Of a DNA stretch of 64,000 nt, positions 16,430 to 25,481 are shown piece after piece. How positions within the stretch are numbered: the stretch's first letter is position 1; each line of letters begins with the position of its first letter. The translations under genes and the position numbers were made by a program. This DNA is from Fundidesulfovibrio magnetotacticus (lineage in GTDB: Bacteria > Desulfobacterota > Desulfovibrionia > Desulfovibrionales > Desulfovibrionaceae). The notes under the pieces were generated by a model. The model made no database searches. It was not told the origin of the DNA and worked only from the letters and a program-made list of their open reading frames with translations. Location: assembly GCF_013019105.1 (NCBI RefSeq), contig NZ_BLTE01000001.1, positions 558,001 to 622,000 of the forward strand, written 5' to 3'.

Positions 16430-17194
16430 CTAGTAAGGCCAGATGTTGTCCAGGACGCGCGAGAGCCAGCCGGGCTTCTGGCGGTCGGCCAGAACGCCCG
16501 TGCCGAACATGTCCACCTGGGCCTCGGCCAGGGCCGAGGAGGAGACGGTGTTGTCCGGGCCAACGTCCATGGGGCGCAGGAGGCCGCGCACCACCATGAT
16601 CTGCGTGTCTTCGTTGACGCGCACCTGGCGCGCGCCTTCCACCTGCATCACCCCGCCGGGCAGGATGTTCACCACCCGGCAGCCGATGGTGTAGGTGACG
16701 GTGGACTCGCGGCTGGTTTCACCGTCGGAGTCGAACTGGTTGTTGGTGCTGTTCTTGATGATGGGCTGCCCGGTCCCCACGTAGCCCTGCATGCCCAGAA
16801 AGCCCGCCACGTCGATGCCGGTGGCGCCCTTGAGCTGACTGTTGCCGGGGATGGGCGTCATGGAGTGCTGGTTGAAGTAGTTGTCAACCTGGTCGGTCAT
16901 GGAGTTCTTCTTGTTGGACTTGGTCTTGGACTTGTTCTTGGCGTTGGACTTCTCCACCACGTTGACCATGACGATGTCGCCGATGCGCCTGGCCCGGTTG
17001 TCTTCGTAGAGGTAATAGGGCTGGGCGGCCTGGGAGTAGAGCGAACCCGGGTTGTGCGCCGGGGACGGGGCCTGGGTGACCGGCGGCGTGAGAGAGGACA
17101 TGGGCGAGGGAACGTGCTTGGCCGGAGGGGCGCAGGCCGAAAGGGCCGCCGCCAGGGCGCAGACCGCCAGTGTCTTGGTTTTCCTGAAATTCAT
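16430..17194 (-). CDS. flgH: Flagellar L-ring lipoprotein FlgH
   Basis: A 254-residue outer-membrane lipoprotein. The signal peptide ends in the lipobox LSAC (Cys about 21). The core motifs [31 protein letters not shown] and [20 protein letters not shown] are typical. AAGGAG precedes the ATG. It sits in the order flgA-flgH-flgI. Confidence 0.97.
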   Translation of the reverse strand: MNFRKTKTLAVCALAAALSACAPPAKHVPSPMSSLTPPVTQAPSPAHNPGSLYSQAAQPYYLYEDNRARRIGDIVMVNVVEKSNAKNKSKTKSNKKNSMTDQVDNYFNQHSMTPIPGNSQLKGATGIDVAGFLGMQGYVGTGQPIIKNSTNNQFDSDGETSRESTVTYTIGCRVVNILPGGVMQVEGARQVRVNEDTQIMVVRGLLRPMDVGPDNTVSSSALAEAQVDMFGTGVLADRQKPGWLSRVLDNIWPY

Positions 17195-17212
17195 GGCTCG
17201 ACTCCTTGCCGA

Positions 17213-18229
17213 CTAGCGGACCACGACGGTCTGGGCGTCCTGGACCACGGCAGCCAGCTCCTTGCCGCTTTGCATGTTTCGTACCGTTATTTGCGCCCCC
17301 TTGGCTCCGTCGCTCAGGGCGGTCACGGGCATGGAGAGCGAGATGGCCCGGCCCTTCCAGAGGCAGGTGACCTTGTCGCCCTTCTGGATGGCGGGCATGA
17401 GCTCAACCGTCTCGCTGGTGAGGGGCATGCCCGGATTGAGGGAATAGCGGGCGCGCACGGGGGTCGGGTCGCCCTGGAAGTTCCAGGGGGTTCCGCGCAC
17501 CAGGGCCAGGTTGCGCCGCTCCCAGGAGATCTTCTCGGGGCCGATGGTCCCTTCCTTCACGTTGATCGGCCTGGACGCCACGGGCACAACCCGCCAGAGG
17601 TTCACCTGGGCGCTCACGGCGTGCTGGCGCAGGACGCGGCCCTCGGGCGAGCTGACCGTGAGGCGCAGGTTCACCCGCCCGGGAACGAGGGTCCCCGTGG
17701 ACTCCACCGTGAGCTTCTCCAACTCCTCGTCGATGAAGAGCTGGCCCGGCAGGGCGATGTCCTTGACCTCGATCTCGCCGTCCTGTCCCGTGAGGTTCGC
17801 CGTCAAATAATCGACGATGAGCCGGTCCACGGTGTTCTCGGCCACGGGTTTTCCGCCGCCCTTGCGCAGCACCAGCTGGCCGGGCACGCTGAAATTGGCC
17901 TGGGCGCCGGGGAAGAGGCGGTCCAGGTCTTCGAGGATCTTCTGGCGCGGCAGGGTGATCTGCCCTTCGCGGCCCGGGAAGGGCCAAAGGGGCGTCGAGG
18001 CCAGGATGCGCCAAATTTCGGGATCGATGCTGCCCACGGGCTCGGCCACGTCGCCCAACATCACGCGGTCGCCGGTCACGGCCACGGCGGGGCGGAACTT
18101 GAGCTTCCAGTCCATGGTGTTGCTCGCCCCCAGGCTGGCGGAGGCGAAAAGGCCCAGCAGGGCGACGATCCCCAGGAGGACGGCCAGGGCGGGGCCTATG
18201 CGGCGCAGGGTGTGGATGGAGACGTTCAT
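17213..18229 (-). CDS. flgA: P-ring assembly chaperone FlgA
   Basis: A 338-residue periplasmic protein, longer than the enterobacterial one (about 220) because of an extra N-terminal region. A signal anchor lies at about 10-32. The C-terminal half has the SAF domain pattern (RPINVKEGTIGPEKISWERR; MPLTSETVELMPAIQKGDKV; ISLSMPVTALSDGAKGAQI). It helps FlgI polymerise around the rod. Located between flgG and flgH. Confidence 0.93.
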   Translation of the reverse strand: MNVSIHTLRRIGPALAVLLGIVALLGLFASASLGASNTMDWKLKFRPAVAVTGDRVMLGDVAEPVGSIDPEIWRILASTPLWPFPGREGQITLPRQKILEDLDRLFPGAQANFSVPGQLVLRKGGGKPVAENTVDRLIVDYLTANLTGQDGEIEVKDIALPGQLFIDEELEKLTVESTGTLVPGRVNLRLTVSSPEGRVLRQHAVSAQVNLWRVVPVASRPINVKEGTIGPEKISWERRNLALVRGTPWNFQGDPTPVRARYSLNPGMPLTSETVELMPAIQKGDKVTCLWKGRAISLSMPVTALSDGAKGAQITVRNMQSGKELAAVVQDAQTVVVR

Positions 18230-18243
18230 GGCATGCCTCCGGG

Positions 18244-19029
18244 CTAGCGTTTGAGGTTCACGGCGGTCTGCAGCATGGCGTCGGCCGTGGAGATGGTCTT
18301 GGAGTTGGCCTCGTAGGCGCGCTGGCCCACGATGAGCCCCACCATTTCGTCCACCATCTGCACGTTGGACATCTCAAGGAATCCCTGGACCAGGGTTCCG
18401 GCGTTCTGGTCGCCGGGGGTGAGCTCCTGGGCCGCGCCGGAGGCCTCCGATATCTGGTAGACGTTGCGGCCCAGGGCGGTGAGGCCCGGGGGGTTGATGA
18501 AGGTGTAGAGGGGGATGGTGGTGGTGGCCAGCACGTTGCCCTGGCCGTCGGTGGCGTTGATGACGCCGCGCTCGGTGATGACGATGTTGGTGGCCTGCTG
18601 GGGCACCGTGAAGGCGGGCTGGAGCGTGTAGCCGTTGGCGTTGACCACCGTGCCGTCCTGGTTGAGCTTGAAGGCCCCGGCGCGGGTGTAGACATCGTTG
18701 CCGGCCGCGTCCTGCAGGCGGAAGAAGCCCTGGCCGGAGATGGCCACGTCGAGCTGGTTGCCGGTGTTCTGGAAGTCGCCCTGGGTAAAGAACTTGTGCA
18801 CCGTGGTGGGGCGCACGCCCATGCCCACCTGGAGGCCGGTGGGCAGGCGCGAGCCGCCCTCGTTCTGGGTGCCGGCCACGGCGAGGGTCTGGTACATGAG
18901 GTCCTCGAACTCGGCGCGGCTTTTCTTGAAGCCCAGGGTGTTCACGTTGGCCAGGTTGTTGGCCATGGTGTCTATCTGGAGCTGCATGGCCACCATGCCG
19001 GTGGTGCCTGTGTACAGTGAGCGCATCAT
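18244..19029 (-). CDS. flgG: Distal rod protein FlgG
   Basis: A 261-residue rod protein. It has MRSLYTGTTGMVAMQLQID, NNLANVNTLGFKKSRAEFED, the distal-rod-specific middle, and the C-terminus NVQMVDEMVGLIVGQRAYEA-type end. Length equals the E. coli protein. It follows flgF by 13 bases. Confidence 0.98.
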   Translation of the reverse strand: MMRSLYTGTTGMVAMQLQIDTMANNLANVNTLGFKKSRAEFEDLMYQTLAVAGTQNEGGSRLPTGLQVGMGVRPTTVHKFFTQGDFQNTGNQLDVAISGQGFFRLQDAAGNDVYTRAGAFKLNQDGTVVNANGYTLQPAFTVPQQATNIVITERGVINATDGQGNVLATTTIPLYTFINPPGLTALGRNVYQISEASGAAQELTPGDQNAGTLVQGFLEMSNVQMVDEMVGLIVGQRAYEANSKTISTADAMLQTAVNLKR

Positions 19030-19042
19030 GATCCGTATCCCC

Positions 19043-19828
19043 CTACCTGGTCTCGCCGACCTTGGTCGACGCCTGCTGATCCATTTCCTGGGTGCTGGAA
19101 ATGATCTTGGTGTAGGCCTCGAAGGAGCGCTGCACCTCGATCATGGCCACCATCTCCGACACCACGTTCACGTTGGCCTGCTCCAGGTAGCCCTGGTAGA
19201 CGCTGGTTTTGGAGCGGTCCACGGGCTGGGTGACGGGCTGTGAGTTGTTGGGCCCGGTGAAGAGGCTTTGGCCGTATTTCTTGAGCTGCTTGACGTCGGG
19301 CACGTCCACCACGTCGATGGAGCCCACGATCTGTCCGTCCACCGTCATCTGTCCGTCGCCCGTGACGGTAACGGTCTGCCCCTCGGGAATGGCCACCGGC
19401 CCGGCCTGTCCCATGACGGGGTAGCCCTGGTTGGTGACCAGCATGCCCTGGTTGTTGCGATAGAACTGCCCGTTGCGTGTGAGGAACTGGCCTTCCGGGG
19501 TCTGCACGCGGAAGAATCCGGGCCCGGAGATGGCCAAGTCCAATGGGTTGCCCGTTGCGTTGAGCCCGCCCTGGGTGGCGTCCACGGTCTGTTCGGCCAG
19601 CCTGGGCTTTGCCACCACGAGGGGTTTGGGCAGGAGCTGCTTCTGCTGGAGGTCGTTTCGCGCGTCGGGGCTGTAGTCGGTGGCCATGCGCTGGAACACG
19701 TCCTGGAACGAGACCCTGTCGGCCTTGTACCCGGCGGTGGTCACGTTCGCCAAATTGTTGGCGACCATGGCCATCCTGGTTTCGTTGCTGAGCGCTCCGA
19801 ACAGCGCGCTGATTGAGCTTTGTTGCAT
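19043..19828 (-). CDS. flgF: Flagellar hook-basal body protein FlgF
   Basis: A 261-residue proximal rod protein with NNLANVTTAGYKADRVSFQD near the N-terminus and NVVSEMVAMIEVQRSFEAY at the C-terminus. The ATG at 19826-19828 is chosen since GAGGAGGAG lies about 9 nt upstream; the longer TTG-initiated reading contains that site inside it. It is first in the run flgF-G-A-H-I-flgJ/M23-N-K-L and has a sigma54-type promoter just upstream. Confidence 0.92.
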   Translation of the reverse strand: MQQSSISALFGALSNETRMAMVANNLANVTTAGYKADRVSFQDVFQRMATDYSPDARNDLQQKQLLPKPLVVAKPRLAEQTVDATQGGLNATGNPLDLAISGPGFFRVQTPEGQFLTRNGQFYRNNQGMLVTNQGYPVMGQAGPVAIPEGQTVTVTGDGQMTVDGQIVGSIDVVDVPDVKQLKKYGQSLFTGPNNSQPVTQPVDRSKTSVYQGYLEQANVNVVSEMVAMIEVQRSFEAYTKIISSTQEMDQQASTKVGETR

Positions 19829-19856
19829 GACGGCGCTCCTCCTCGTCCCCAAGGAC

Positions 19857-19872
19857 AGCAGGAAGCGTGCCA
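19857..19872 (-). promoter_or_regulatory. Sigma54 (RpoN)-type promoter for the flgF operon
   Basis: Minus strand reads TGGCACG-CTTC-CTGCT. The consensus is TGGCACG-N4-TTGCW, so one base differs and the GG/GC spacing is exact. The start point would be near 19846, leaving a short leader to the flgF ATG at 19828. Sigma54 control of middle flagellar genes is established in many polar flagellates. Confidence 0.72.
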
Positions 19873-19893
19873 GCAGGAAGGCGGGACGGGCGC

Positions 19894-21867
19894 TTAAGCG
19901 GGAGCCGCCTCCCCGACGCCCGGGAAGCCAGGAGGCTCCGTGCCGTGCACCTCGCGCCAGGTGTCGGCGAGGAACCGGAGGAAGTCCGCGTCTTCGGGGA
20001 CGGTGGTCAACTCGGCGACCTCGGCTTCGCAGGTGTAGCGGTGTTTCCCGCCCAACAGGAGTGCTTGGCGCATGGATTCGCGCGCTTCTTCGAAACGCCC
20101 CAGGAGAAAGAGCGTATAGGCTCGGTTCCCTAATACCATGTCCTTATCCGTGGTATGCGGCAAGGCCCTGTCTAAGGCCTCCAGTGCAGAATTCAACGCC
20201 TCCGTGCGCTGAGTCACGTCCTTCCAGAGCACTTTGGCCTGAATCAACCGATCACAACCTATTCCATTCCTGGCTGTTGCCACATGTCGCTGCACTTCCG
20301 GACTGGAGCAAACACCAAAACGGCGTTCCACCTCATCAAAAACAGCAAGCTCGTCTTTGTCTTTGCCTATGTTGCCGAGTGCCATACCTTTATTGACGAG
20401 AGCCAGGACAACCAACTTTTGGATGCCTGACTCCGTAGCGGAACCAAACCGTCGATCCACCTCATCGTAGGCGGCAATCGCCTGCCTGAGGCTCACTTTC
20501 CTGCCCAAAGCCCTGCCCCTGCACACCAGGGCCATTGCCACCTGTTCGCGAATGCCGGGATCCGGGCTGGTGCCGTAACGCCGATCGATCTCCTCATAGG
20601 CCGCTAGCCCTTCTTGTAAACGGCCTGCCCCCTCCAGCGCGATCCCTTTATTGAATAATGCCAACGCAACCCGCTCCTGCACCGCGCGGTCGTCGAATCC
20701 ACCGAAGCGGTGCACTACGTCCTCGTAGGCGGCGAGCGCTTCTTCCAGTCGGCCCTCCCCCCCGTGGTGAGCACCGGTATTCACCAAGGCCATGGCCACC
20801 TTTTCCTGAATAGCGGGGTCGCTGGAGGAGCCATAGCGCCGGACCACCTCAGCATAGGCCGCCAGCGCGTCCTCCTTACGGCCTTCCCTGACAAACCCAA
20901 GCCCCTTGTTCACAAGGGATGACGCGACTTCCCTCTGCGCGCCGAGATCGGGAGAGTTACCGAATCGCCTGTCGATTTCGTCATACCCGGCCAACTCCTC
21001 GGCATATCGTCCGGCGTCGCGCAGCGAGACGGCCTTGGCGAACAATGCCTTGGCGGCGATCTCGTCAGAGGCCCCTACAAAAGCGGCCGCTTGCGCAAAA
21101 TAGTCCAACGCAGACTCTTTGCGCCCAGAATAATACTCAGTAATCCCCTTTGCATACAGATGGTCCGCCGTATACTTTGATTCAGGAATATCTTTCAGGT
21201 CACGCCCAACAACATCAACCACTCTGCATTCCTGTTCAACACCATCAATATTTACATCACCATCATGCGCCTGCATAGTCCTCTCAAATGACTTTTTCAG
21301 CATCTGTACAGCATCGTTAAAATCACAATGACGCTGTTTAACGTCTTCCTCAACCCTATCTATACTATCTTTTACCTCCCGCGCCCGACTTTCAACATCC
21401 ATAAGGCCACGTTGTATATTGGCTATTATATTCTCGCGTTCTTCGTCCAACCAAGCCTGCGCTTGTTCCTTCGCCTGCTTTCGCGCCTCCTTCCCAGCCT
21501 CTCTGTACGTAAGAAACCCACCAGCCCCAAGCAGTATCGTTATCAACAATGCAAACATATCTACCGAGCGCCCCGTATCACCAATGCGCCCCTCTTGAAG
21601 CTGTAGCCTACCATCCATTGATTTTCCGCGCTCTTCTTGAATTTTCTCCATGCCTTCTCGGCGGACCTGTTCCACCTCGCGATACTTCTCGAGTTCCCTC
21701 TCGAGCTTCTCCATGCGTTCGACAAGAACGGAAACATCCGTCGAGTGCTGCTCTGCAGCAGACTTCTGCTGAGCCAGCGCCACCGTGACGACCGGAAGAT
21801 ACATCACCCAAAGCATGGCAAGCAGTAAAGCGACACAAGATGCCCGAAAAATACACGCGATGATCAT
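19894..21867 (-). CDS. Membrane-anchored coiled-coil/TPR protein
   Basis: A 657-residue protein. Residues 1-33 look like a signal peptide or anchor, about 45-95 a coiled coil rich in E/K/R, about 103-120 a second transmembrane segment (FALLITILLGAGGFLTY), then a helical linker. From about 225 to 520 there is a tandem array of about 47-residue TPR-like repeats with the theme ALVNKGMALG..G...EALAAYDEVDRRFG. The last 75 residues (GNRAYTLFLLGRFEEARESM ... EDADFLRFLADTWREVHGTE) match the end of the next TPR protein. The ATG at 21865-21867 gives a good signal sequence; a GGTGG box precedes it. The 5' third is richer in A+T than its neighbours. Function unknown; scaffold role inferred from TPRs. Confidence 0.75.
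   Translation of the reverse strand: MIIACIFRASCVALLLAMLWVMYLPVVTVALAQQKSAAEQHSTDVSVLVERMEKLERELEKYREVEQVRREGMEKIQEERGKSMDGRLQLQEGRIGDTGRSVDMFALLITILLGAGGFLTYREAGKEARKQAKEQAQAWLDEERENIIANIQRGLMDVESRAREVKDSIDRVEEDVKQRHCDFNDAVQMLKKSFERTMQAHDGDVNIDGVEQECRVVDVVGRDLKDIPESKYTADHLYAKGITEYYSGRKESALDYFAQAAAFVGASDEIAAKALFAKAVSLRDAGRYAEELAGYDEIDRRFGNSPDLGAQREVASSLVNKGLGFVREGRKEDALAAYAEVVRRYGSSSDPAIQEKVAMALVNTGAHHGGEGRLEEALAAYEDVVHRFGGFDDRAVQERVALALFNKGIALEGAGRLQEGLAAYEEIDRRYGTSPDPGIREQVAMALVCRGRALGRKVSLRQAIAAYDEVDRRFGSATESGIQKLVVLALVNKGMALGNIGKDKDELAVFDEVERRFGVCSSPEVQRHVATARNGIGCDRLIQAKVLWKDVTQRTEALNSALEALDRALPHTTDKDMVLGNRAYTLFLLGRFEEARESMRQALLLGGKHRYTCEAEVAELTTVPEDADFLRFLADTWREVHGTEPPGFPGVGEAAPA
19931..20000. 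repeat. 70-bp direct repeat, copy 1
   Basis: Matches 21965-22034 with 4 mismatches in 70 bases in the same orientation. It encodes the shared C-terminal end of the two TPR proteins. Confidence 0.9.
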
Positions 21868-21954
21868 CGATGAACCACCATGCGACTTTGTTTGCTGGCA
21901 CACTAAACCAAACAACAATGGCTGCGCAACAACTGCGCTTAAAGCGCGTCAGGC

Positions 21955-22857
21955 TTACAGGGCCGGAGGCTCCGTGCCCTGCACCTCGCGCCAGGTGTCG
22001 GCTAGGAACCGAAGGAAGTCCGCGTCCTCGGGGATTGAACGACCGGAGGCGTCCTGCACCTCGCAGGCGTAGACGCGCTCGCCGTCCACGCGCAGGGCCT
22101 CGGACAGGGGGGCACGGGCCTCCCCGGCCCGGCCCAGCAGGAAGAGCGCGTAGGCCTGGTTGCCCTGCACCGTGGGCGGGTCGTCGTGGAAGTCCAAGGC
22201 CTGGCCCAGCAGGCGCAGGGCCGCCCCCAGGCCCCGGCGTTTCCGACGCGACGCCGCGCGGGGCTTTGCCCGCATCAGAAGAACGAAGCCCAGGGCGTTG
22301 CGGGCGCGCGCGCCGTGCAGCAGTCCGTCGGCATCACCGGCAAGGGAGGCGCGACGCGCGGCGCGCGCGAAACAGCGCGCCGCCTCGCGCTCGCGGCCCA
22401 GCTTCAGCAGCAGCGTGCCCCGGTTGCACAGCGCCGCAGCCTCATCCGCCGCCGCGCCCGGACGGCCTGAGCCCTCAAGGCGCTTCAGGAGCCTGTCCGA
22501 CAGGTCCAGGGCCTCCCGCGCGCGCCCCTGACCGGCCAGGAGCACCACCGAGTCGCCCAGGGCGGCGTCCACCCGGGCGGCGATCGTTTCGTCGAGGGAA
22601 TCCAAGTAGTCTCGCGCAAGTTCCTCGAAGGCGTCCAGGGCCTCCCCGTCCATGCCCAGGGCGTCGAGCATCGCCCCCTGGGCGTGGAGGGCCTCGGCCC
22701 TCTCGGCCGGTGCGGCGTCCGGGATGCGGGCGGCGTCCTGGAAGCAGTCCAGCGCCCCGATGCGGTTGCCCCGCTCGCAACGCGCCCAGCCGCGCTCCAG
22801 AAGCCTGCCGGCCCGGCTCACTGCGGTCGGGCGCCCTGGGGATTGCCGCGAGGACAT
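21955..22857 (-). CDS. TPR protein, paralog of the C-terminal part of the neighbouring TPR gene
   Basis: A 300-residue soluble helical repeat protein without signal or membrane segments. TPR-like units (GNRIGALDCFQDAARI, LCNRGTLLLKLGREREAARC, AYALFLLGRAGEARAPLSEA) run through it. The last 75 residues are closely related to the end of the protein encoded at 19894-21867 (PEDADFLRFLADTWREV in both). It starts 6 bases after the stop of the GT-C glycosyltransferase, so the two are co-transcribed. Function unknown. Confidence 0.75.
   Translation of the reverse strand: MSSRQSPGRPTAVSRAGRLLERGWARCERGNRIGALDCFQDAARIPDAAPAERAEALHAQGAMLDALGMDGEALDAFEELARDYLDSLDETIAARVDAALGDSVVLLAGQGRAREALDLSDRLLKRLEGSGRPGAAADEAAALCNRGTLLLKLGREREAARCFARAARRASLAGDADGLLHGARARNALGFVLLMRAKPRAASRRKRRGLGAALRLLGQALDFHDDPPTVQGNQAYALFLLGRAGEARAPLSEALRVDGERVYACEVQDASGRSIPEDADFLRFLADTWREVQGTEPPAL
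21965..22034. repeat. 70-bp direct repeat, copy 2
   Basis: Partner of 19931-20000, 94 percent identical by eye. Recombination between the copies would delete about 2 kb and fuse the two TPR genes. Confidence 0.9.
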
Positions 22858-22863
22858 GACCCC

Positions 22864-25248
22864 CTAACGGGGCAACCTCTTGGGAGGCACGAAGGCGGCC
22901 GGGAGATCCGGGGTCTCCAGGGAGAGGTCCAAAAAGCCCACGGCCAGGGCGCGTGGATCGCCGGGGGAGAATGTGGACTCTGCGTCCTGGTGGTTGGCGC
23001 GCGCGAAGCGGAACTCCACCCTGCCCTGCCCGGCCCGGCCCGGCAGGGTCATGGATTCCGCCACCTCCTGCCCCGGGGCCAGGTCCTCGTGCAGGGACAC
23101 CGGCTCGCCGTCGTGCAGGATCTCCACGCGCTGCCCGGGGATACGGTTGGTGAAGCGGTATTCCAGTCGCAACGGTCCGTCCTGGGGCAGCACGAAGGAC
23201 ATGGCGGCAGACCGGCCCGTGGCCCAGCGCATCAGGAGCCCGCCCGGCAGAGACTCCAGCTTGTCCAGGCCCTCCTCGCGCACGTCCAGGGTCCGGCTGA
23301 GGAAGCGGGCGTTCGAGTCCTCGCTCAGGAGCGTCAGGCGGCGCAGACGCACCTGCCCCAGGGCCCCCGCGCCGTTGTCGGCGTGGGTCGCTCCCGCCAG
23401 AAGCGTGGCCCTCAGCCACAGCTGCCGGTAGGGTCCAGGGACCTGCACGCGCGCCAGCAGGCTCGTCTCCCCGGCGGGATCGCGTTCGTCCAGCAGGGGG
23501 TTCCAGGGGCCGTCGTCGAAGCGGCAGTCCACCGCGAGCCGGTTGCCCGGGGCCAGCAGGGCGAAATCGGCCAGCAGCACGAGGGGGGACGGGGCGTCCT
23601 CGCCCTGAGTCTCCAGGAGGTAGACGACCTCGCCGGGGGAACGCTCCCGGGTGGGCACGAGGTCGCAGCCGAAATAGGGTGAAACCGTCAGGTCGCGCAG
23701 GGACCAGGCCCTGGCCCACACGTCCCGGGGGTCTGCGGTGAGTCCGACCGAAACGCCCCCGCTCGCCAGGGGGATGCGGGGCGAACGGCCCAGCACGGCC
23801 TGATAGAAACGGTAGCCCCCCACGCGGGCCACGGCGGCGGACTCCCCGAAGAGATATCGGAAACTGGCCTCTCCGTCGAAAAGATGGCCGAAGGCGACAT
23901 AGTTGGTCACCAACACGGCGCGCACGGATTCCTGCGCCGGGTCCAGGCGCTGCCCAGCCGGGAGGCCGTCGCCGCCCATCTGCCGGGTGTACCAGTTGAG
24001 GCCCTCGAAGAGGTTGAGGTCATGGAAGGCGGCCATGTCCCCGGAAGCGAAATTGGCGCGCAAGGTCCTGGCGGCTTCACGGTAAGACCCCATGTTCCAC
24101 CAGGTGGCCACCACGCCCTTTTCCGTGTAGTATTCACTGCCCCAAACCCAGGTGAAAACCCCGCCCAGCGACATGCAGACGAGCAAGGCGAACCATGGCC
24201 TGCACAGTGGGCGCGGGGCCAGGAGGTCCAGCCCCTCGGCCGCCAGGAGCATGGCCACGGGCAGGAGAAAACACAGGTGCACGGGGTAGAGATGGCTGGC
24301 GTACTGCACCGCCACCAGCGCGAGTGGCGGCGCGGCGAACACGACAAGCAGGAACGCCGCCGGGTTGCGGCGCAACGCAAGCGACGCGGACCCCGCGAGC
24401 ACGAGCAGGGCCGTGGCCGCCCAGGCCCAGGGCCACACGGCCCCGAAGGCCAGCACGCCTTCGAGGGCCGCCGCCACCTTGGCCAAAGCGGCGGCGAAGC
24501 CCTTTCCTGCATCGAGTACGGCGTCGTGACGGCCGAATTTGGCCTCCCAGAGGAAGACGGCCGCGGGGGAGGCGCAAAGGACCGCCCCCAAGCCGTAGCC
24601 CGCCACGGACGACAAAGAAGGGATTCCGCGCAGGACCGACGAGGCGGCCGCGGCGCACCACTGGGCAGCCAGGGCGAGCAGCCCCCCGTAGTGGGCGAAC
24701 GCCACGGGAAGGTTGGCCAGCAGGTTCCGCCGGGAGTCCCGGGAACGGCCCTCGCTCAGGTAGTTCAGCAGGCAGCCCAGCCCGAGGGTGAAGAAGAGAC
24801 CCATGAGAGCGTAGGGACGCACCTGCCGGGATATCCAGATGTGCAGCGGATGAACGGTCAGCAGAGCCATGGCGGCAAGGGCCGCGAAGCGCCCGCCAAG
24901 GTGGCGCTCGCCCACCCTCCAGAGCGCCAGGAGCGTGAGGGTGCCGCCCAGGGCCGAGGGCAGGCGCAGCCAGAAGTCGGAGGCGCCGAACAGGAGCAGG
25001 ATCTTATACAGATAATAATAAAAGGGCGGGTGGACCTCGACCTTGAGCGAAAGATCAAGGATGTATTCCCAGGATTTGGAAGCATTCTGGACAACGAGTA
25101 TCTCGTCGGTCCACAAGGAAGGCGCGCCCAGGGCCCAGAAGCGCAAGGCCGCGCCGACGGCAAGGATAAGGACGGCGGCCAGGGGGAAGTCCAGATCGTT
25201 TTCGCCGGGGAGCCGGTCCCGGCCGAAAATGATGTCCCGCTCACGCAT
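22864..25248 (-). CDS. GT-C family (GT39/ArnT-like) membrane glycosyltransferase
   Basis: A 794-residue protein. The N-terminal half (about 20-420) is polytopic with about ten hydrophobic helices and the first-loop acidic pair in LWTDEILVVQNASKSW, then HPPFYYYLYKILL, WISRQVRPYALMGLFF, as in dolichol/undecaprenyl-phosphate-sugar transferases. The C-terminal part (about 470-790) is soluble and rich in beta-type, carbohydrate-module-like sequence, so it should face the periplasm. It would transfer a sugar from a polyprenyl phosphate carrier to an unknown acceptor. It leads the minus-strand unit with the two TPR genes; the tRNA-Gly promoter lies divergently about 70 bases away. Substrate not predictable. 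Confidence 0.8.
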   Translation of the reverse strand: MRERDIIFGRDRLPGENDLDFPLAAVLILAVGAALRFWALGAPSLWTDEILVVQNASKSWEYILDLSLKVEVHPPFYYYLYKILLLFGASDFWLRLPSALGGTLTLLALWRVGERHLGGRFAALAAMALLTVHPLHIWISRQVRPYALMGLFFTLGLGCLLNYLSEGRSRDSRRNLLANLPVAFAHYGGLLALAAQWCAAAASSVLRGIPSLSSVAGYGLGAVLCASPAAVFLWEAKFGRHDAVLDAGKGFAAALAKVAAALEGVLAFGAVWPWAWAATALLVLAGSASLALRRNPAAFLLVVFAAPPLALVAVQYASHLYPVHLCFLLPVAMLLAAEGLDLLAPRPLCRPWFALLVCMSLGGVFTWVWGSEYYTEKGVVATWWNMGSYREAARTLRANFASGDMAAFHDLNLFEGLNWYTRQMGGDGLPAGQRLDPAQESVRAVLVTNYVAFGHLFDGEASFRYLFGESAAVARVGGYRFYQAVLGRSPRIPLASGGVSVGLTADPRDVWARAWSLRDLTVSPYFGCDLVPTRERSPGEVVYLLETQGEDAPSPLVLLADFALLAPGNRLAVDCRFDDGPWNPLLDERDPAGETSLLARVQVPGPYRQLWLRATLLAGATHADNGAGALGQVRLRRLTLLSEDSNARFLSRTLDVREEGLDKLESLPGGLLMRWATGRSAAMSFVLPQDGPLRLEYRFTNRIPGQRVEILHDGEPVSLHEDLAPGQEVAESMTLPGRAGQGRVEFRFARANHQDAESTFSPGDPRALAVGFLDLSLETPDLPAAFVPPKRLPR

Positions 25249-25319
25249 ACTGTAATGCTATCAAAGGGGGCATGCCGGGCGCAAGGCCGGTCATTTCTCG
25301 ACCGCGCGGAGCAAAAGGC

Positions 25320-25347
25320 TTGACACGCACCCCGATCCGCATAATAT
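25320..25347 (+). promoter_or_regulatory. Strong sigma70 promoter for tRNA-Gly
   Basis: TTGACA (25320-25325), 16-nt spacer, TAATAT (25342-25347). The tRNA begins 15 bases after the -10 box. It is the only strong promoter visible ahead of the rimP-nusA-infB operon. Confidence 0.85.
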
Positions 25348-25361
25348 GAAGCACTTTGCGA

Positions 25362-25437
25362 GCGGGTGTAGCTCAGTTGGTAGAGTACAAGCTTCCCAAG
25401 CTTGGTGTCGCGAGTTCGAATCTCGTCGCCCGCTCCA
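25362..25437 (+). tRNA. tRNA-Gly (anticodon CCC), CCA encoded
   Basis: 76 nt. The acceptor stem GCGGGTG/CGCCCGC has one G-U pair. The D stem is GCTC/GAGT. The anticodon stem CAAGC/GCTTG closes the loop TTCCCAA. The T stem is GCGAG/CTCGT with loop TTCGAAT. The discriminator is T and CCA is in the DNA. It reads GGG codons. It stands directly before rimP, where E. coli has metY. Confidence 0.97.
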
Positions 25438-25481
25438 AAAAAATCCTCATGACGTCCGGGTTCGCCCGAACGATTACAGGG

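Noticed and set aside
11349-16433. A 1694-codon open frame on the plus strand antisense to flgL-flgI
   Set aside because: It is an artefact of high third-position G+C opposite real flagellar genes; its composition is Gly/Val/His/Ala-rich, it has no domains, and it spans several confident genes.
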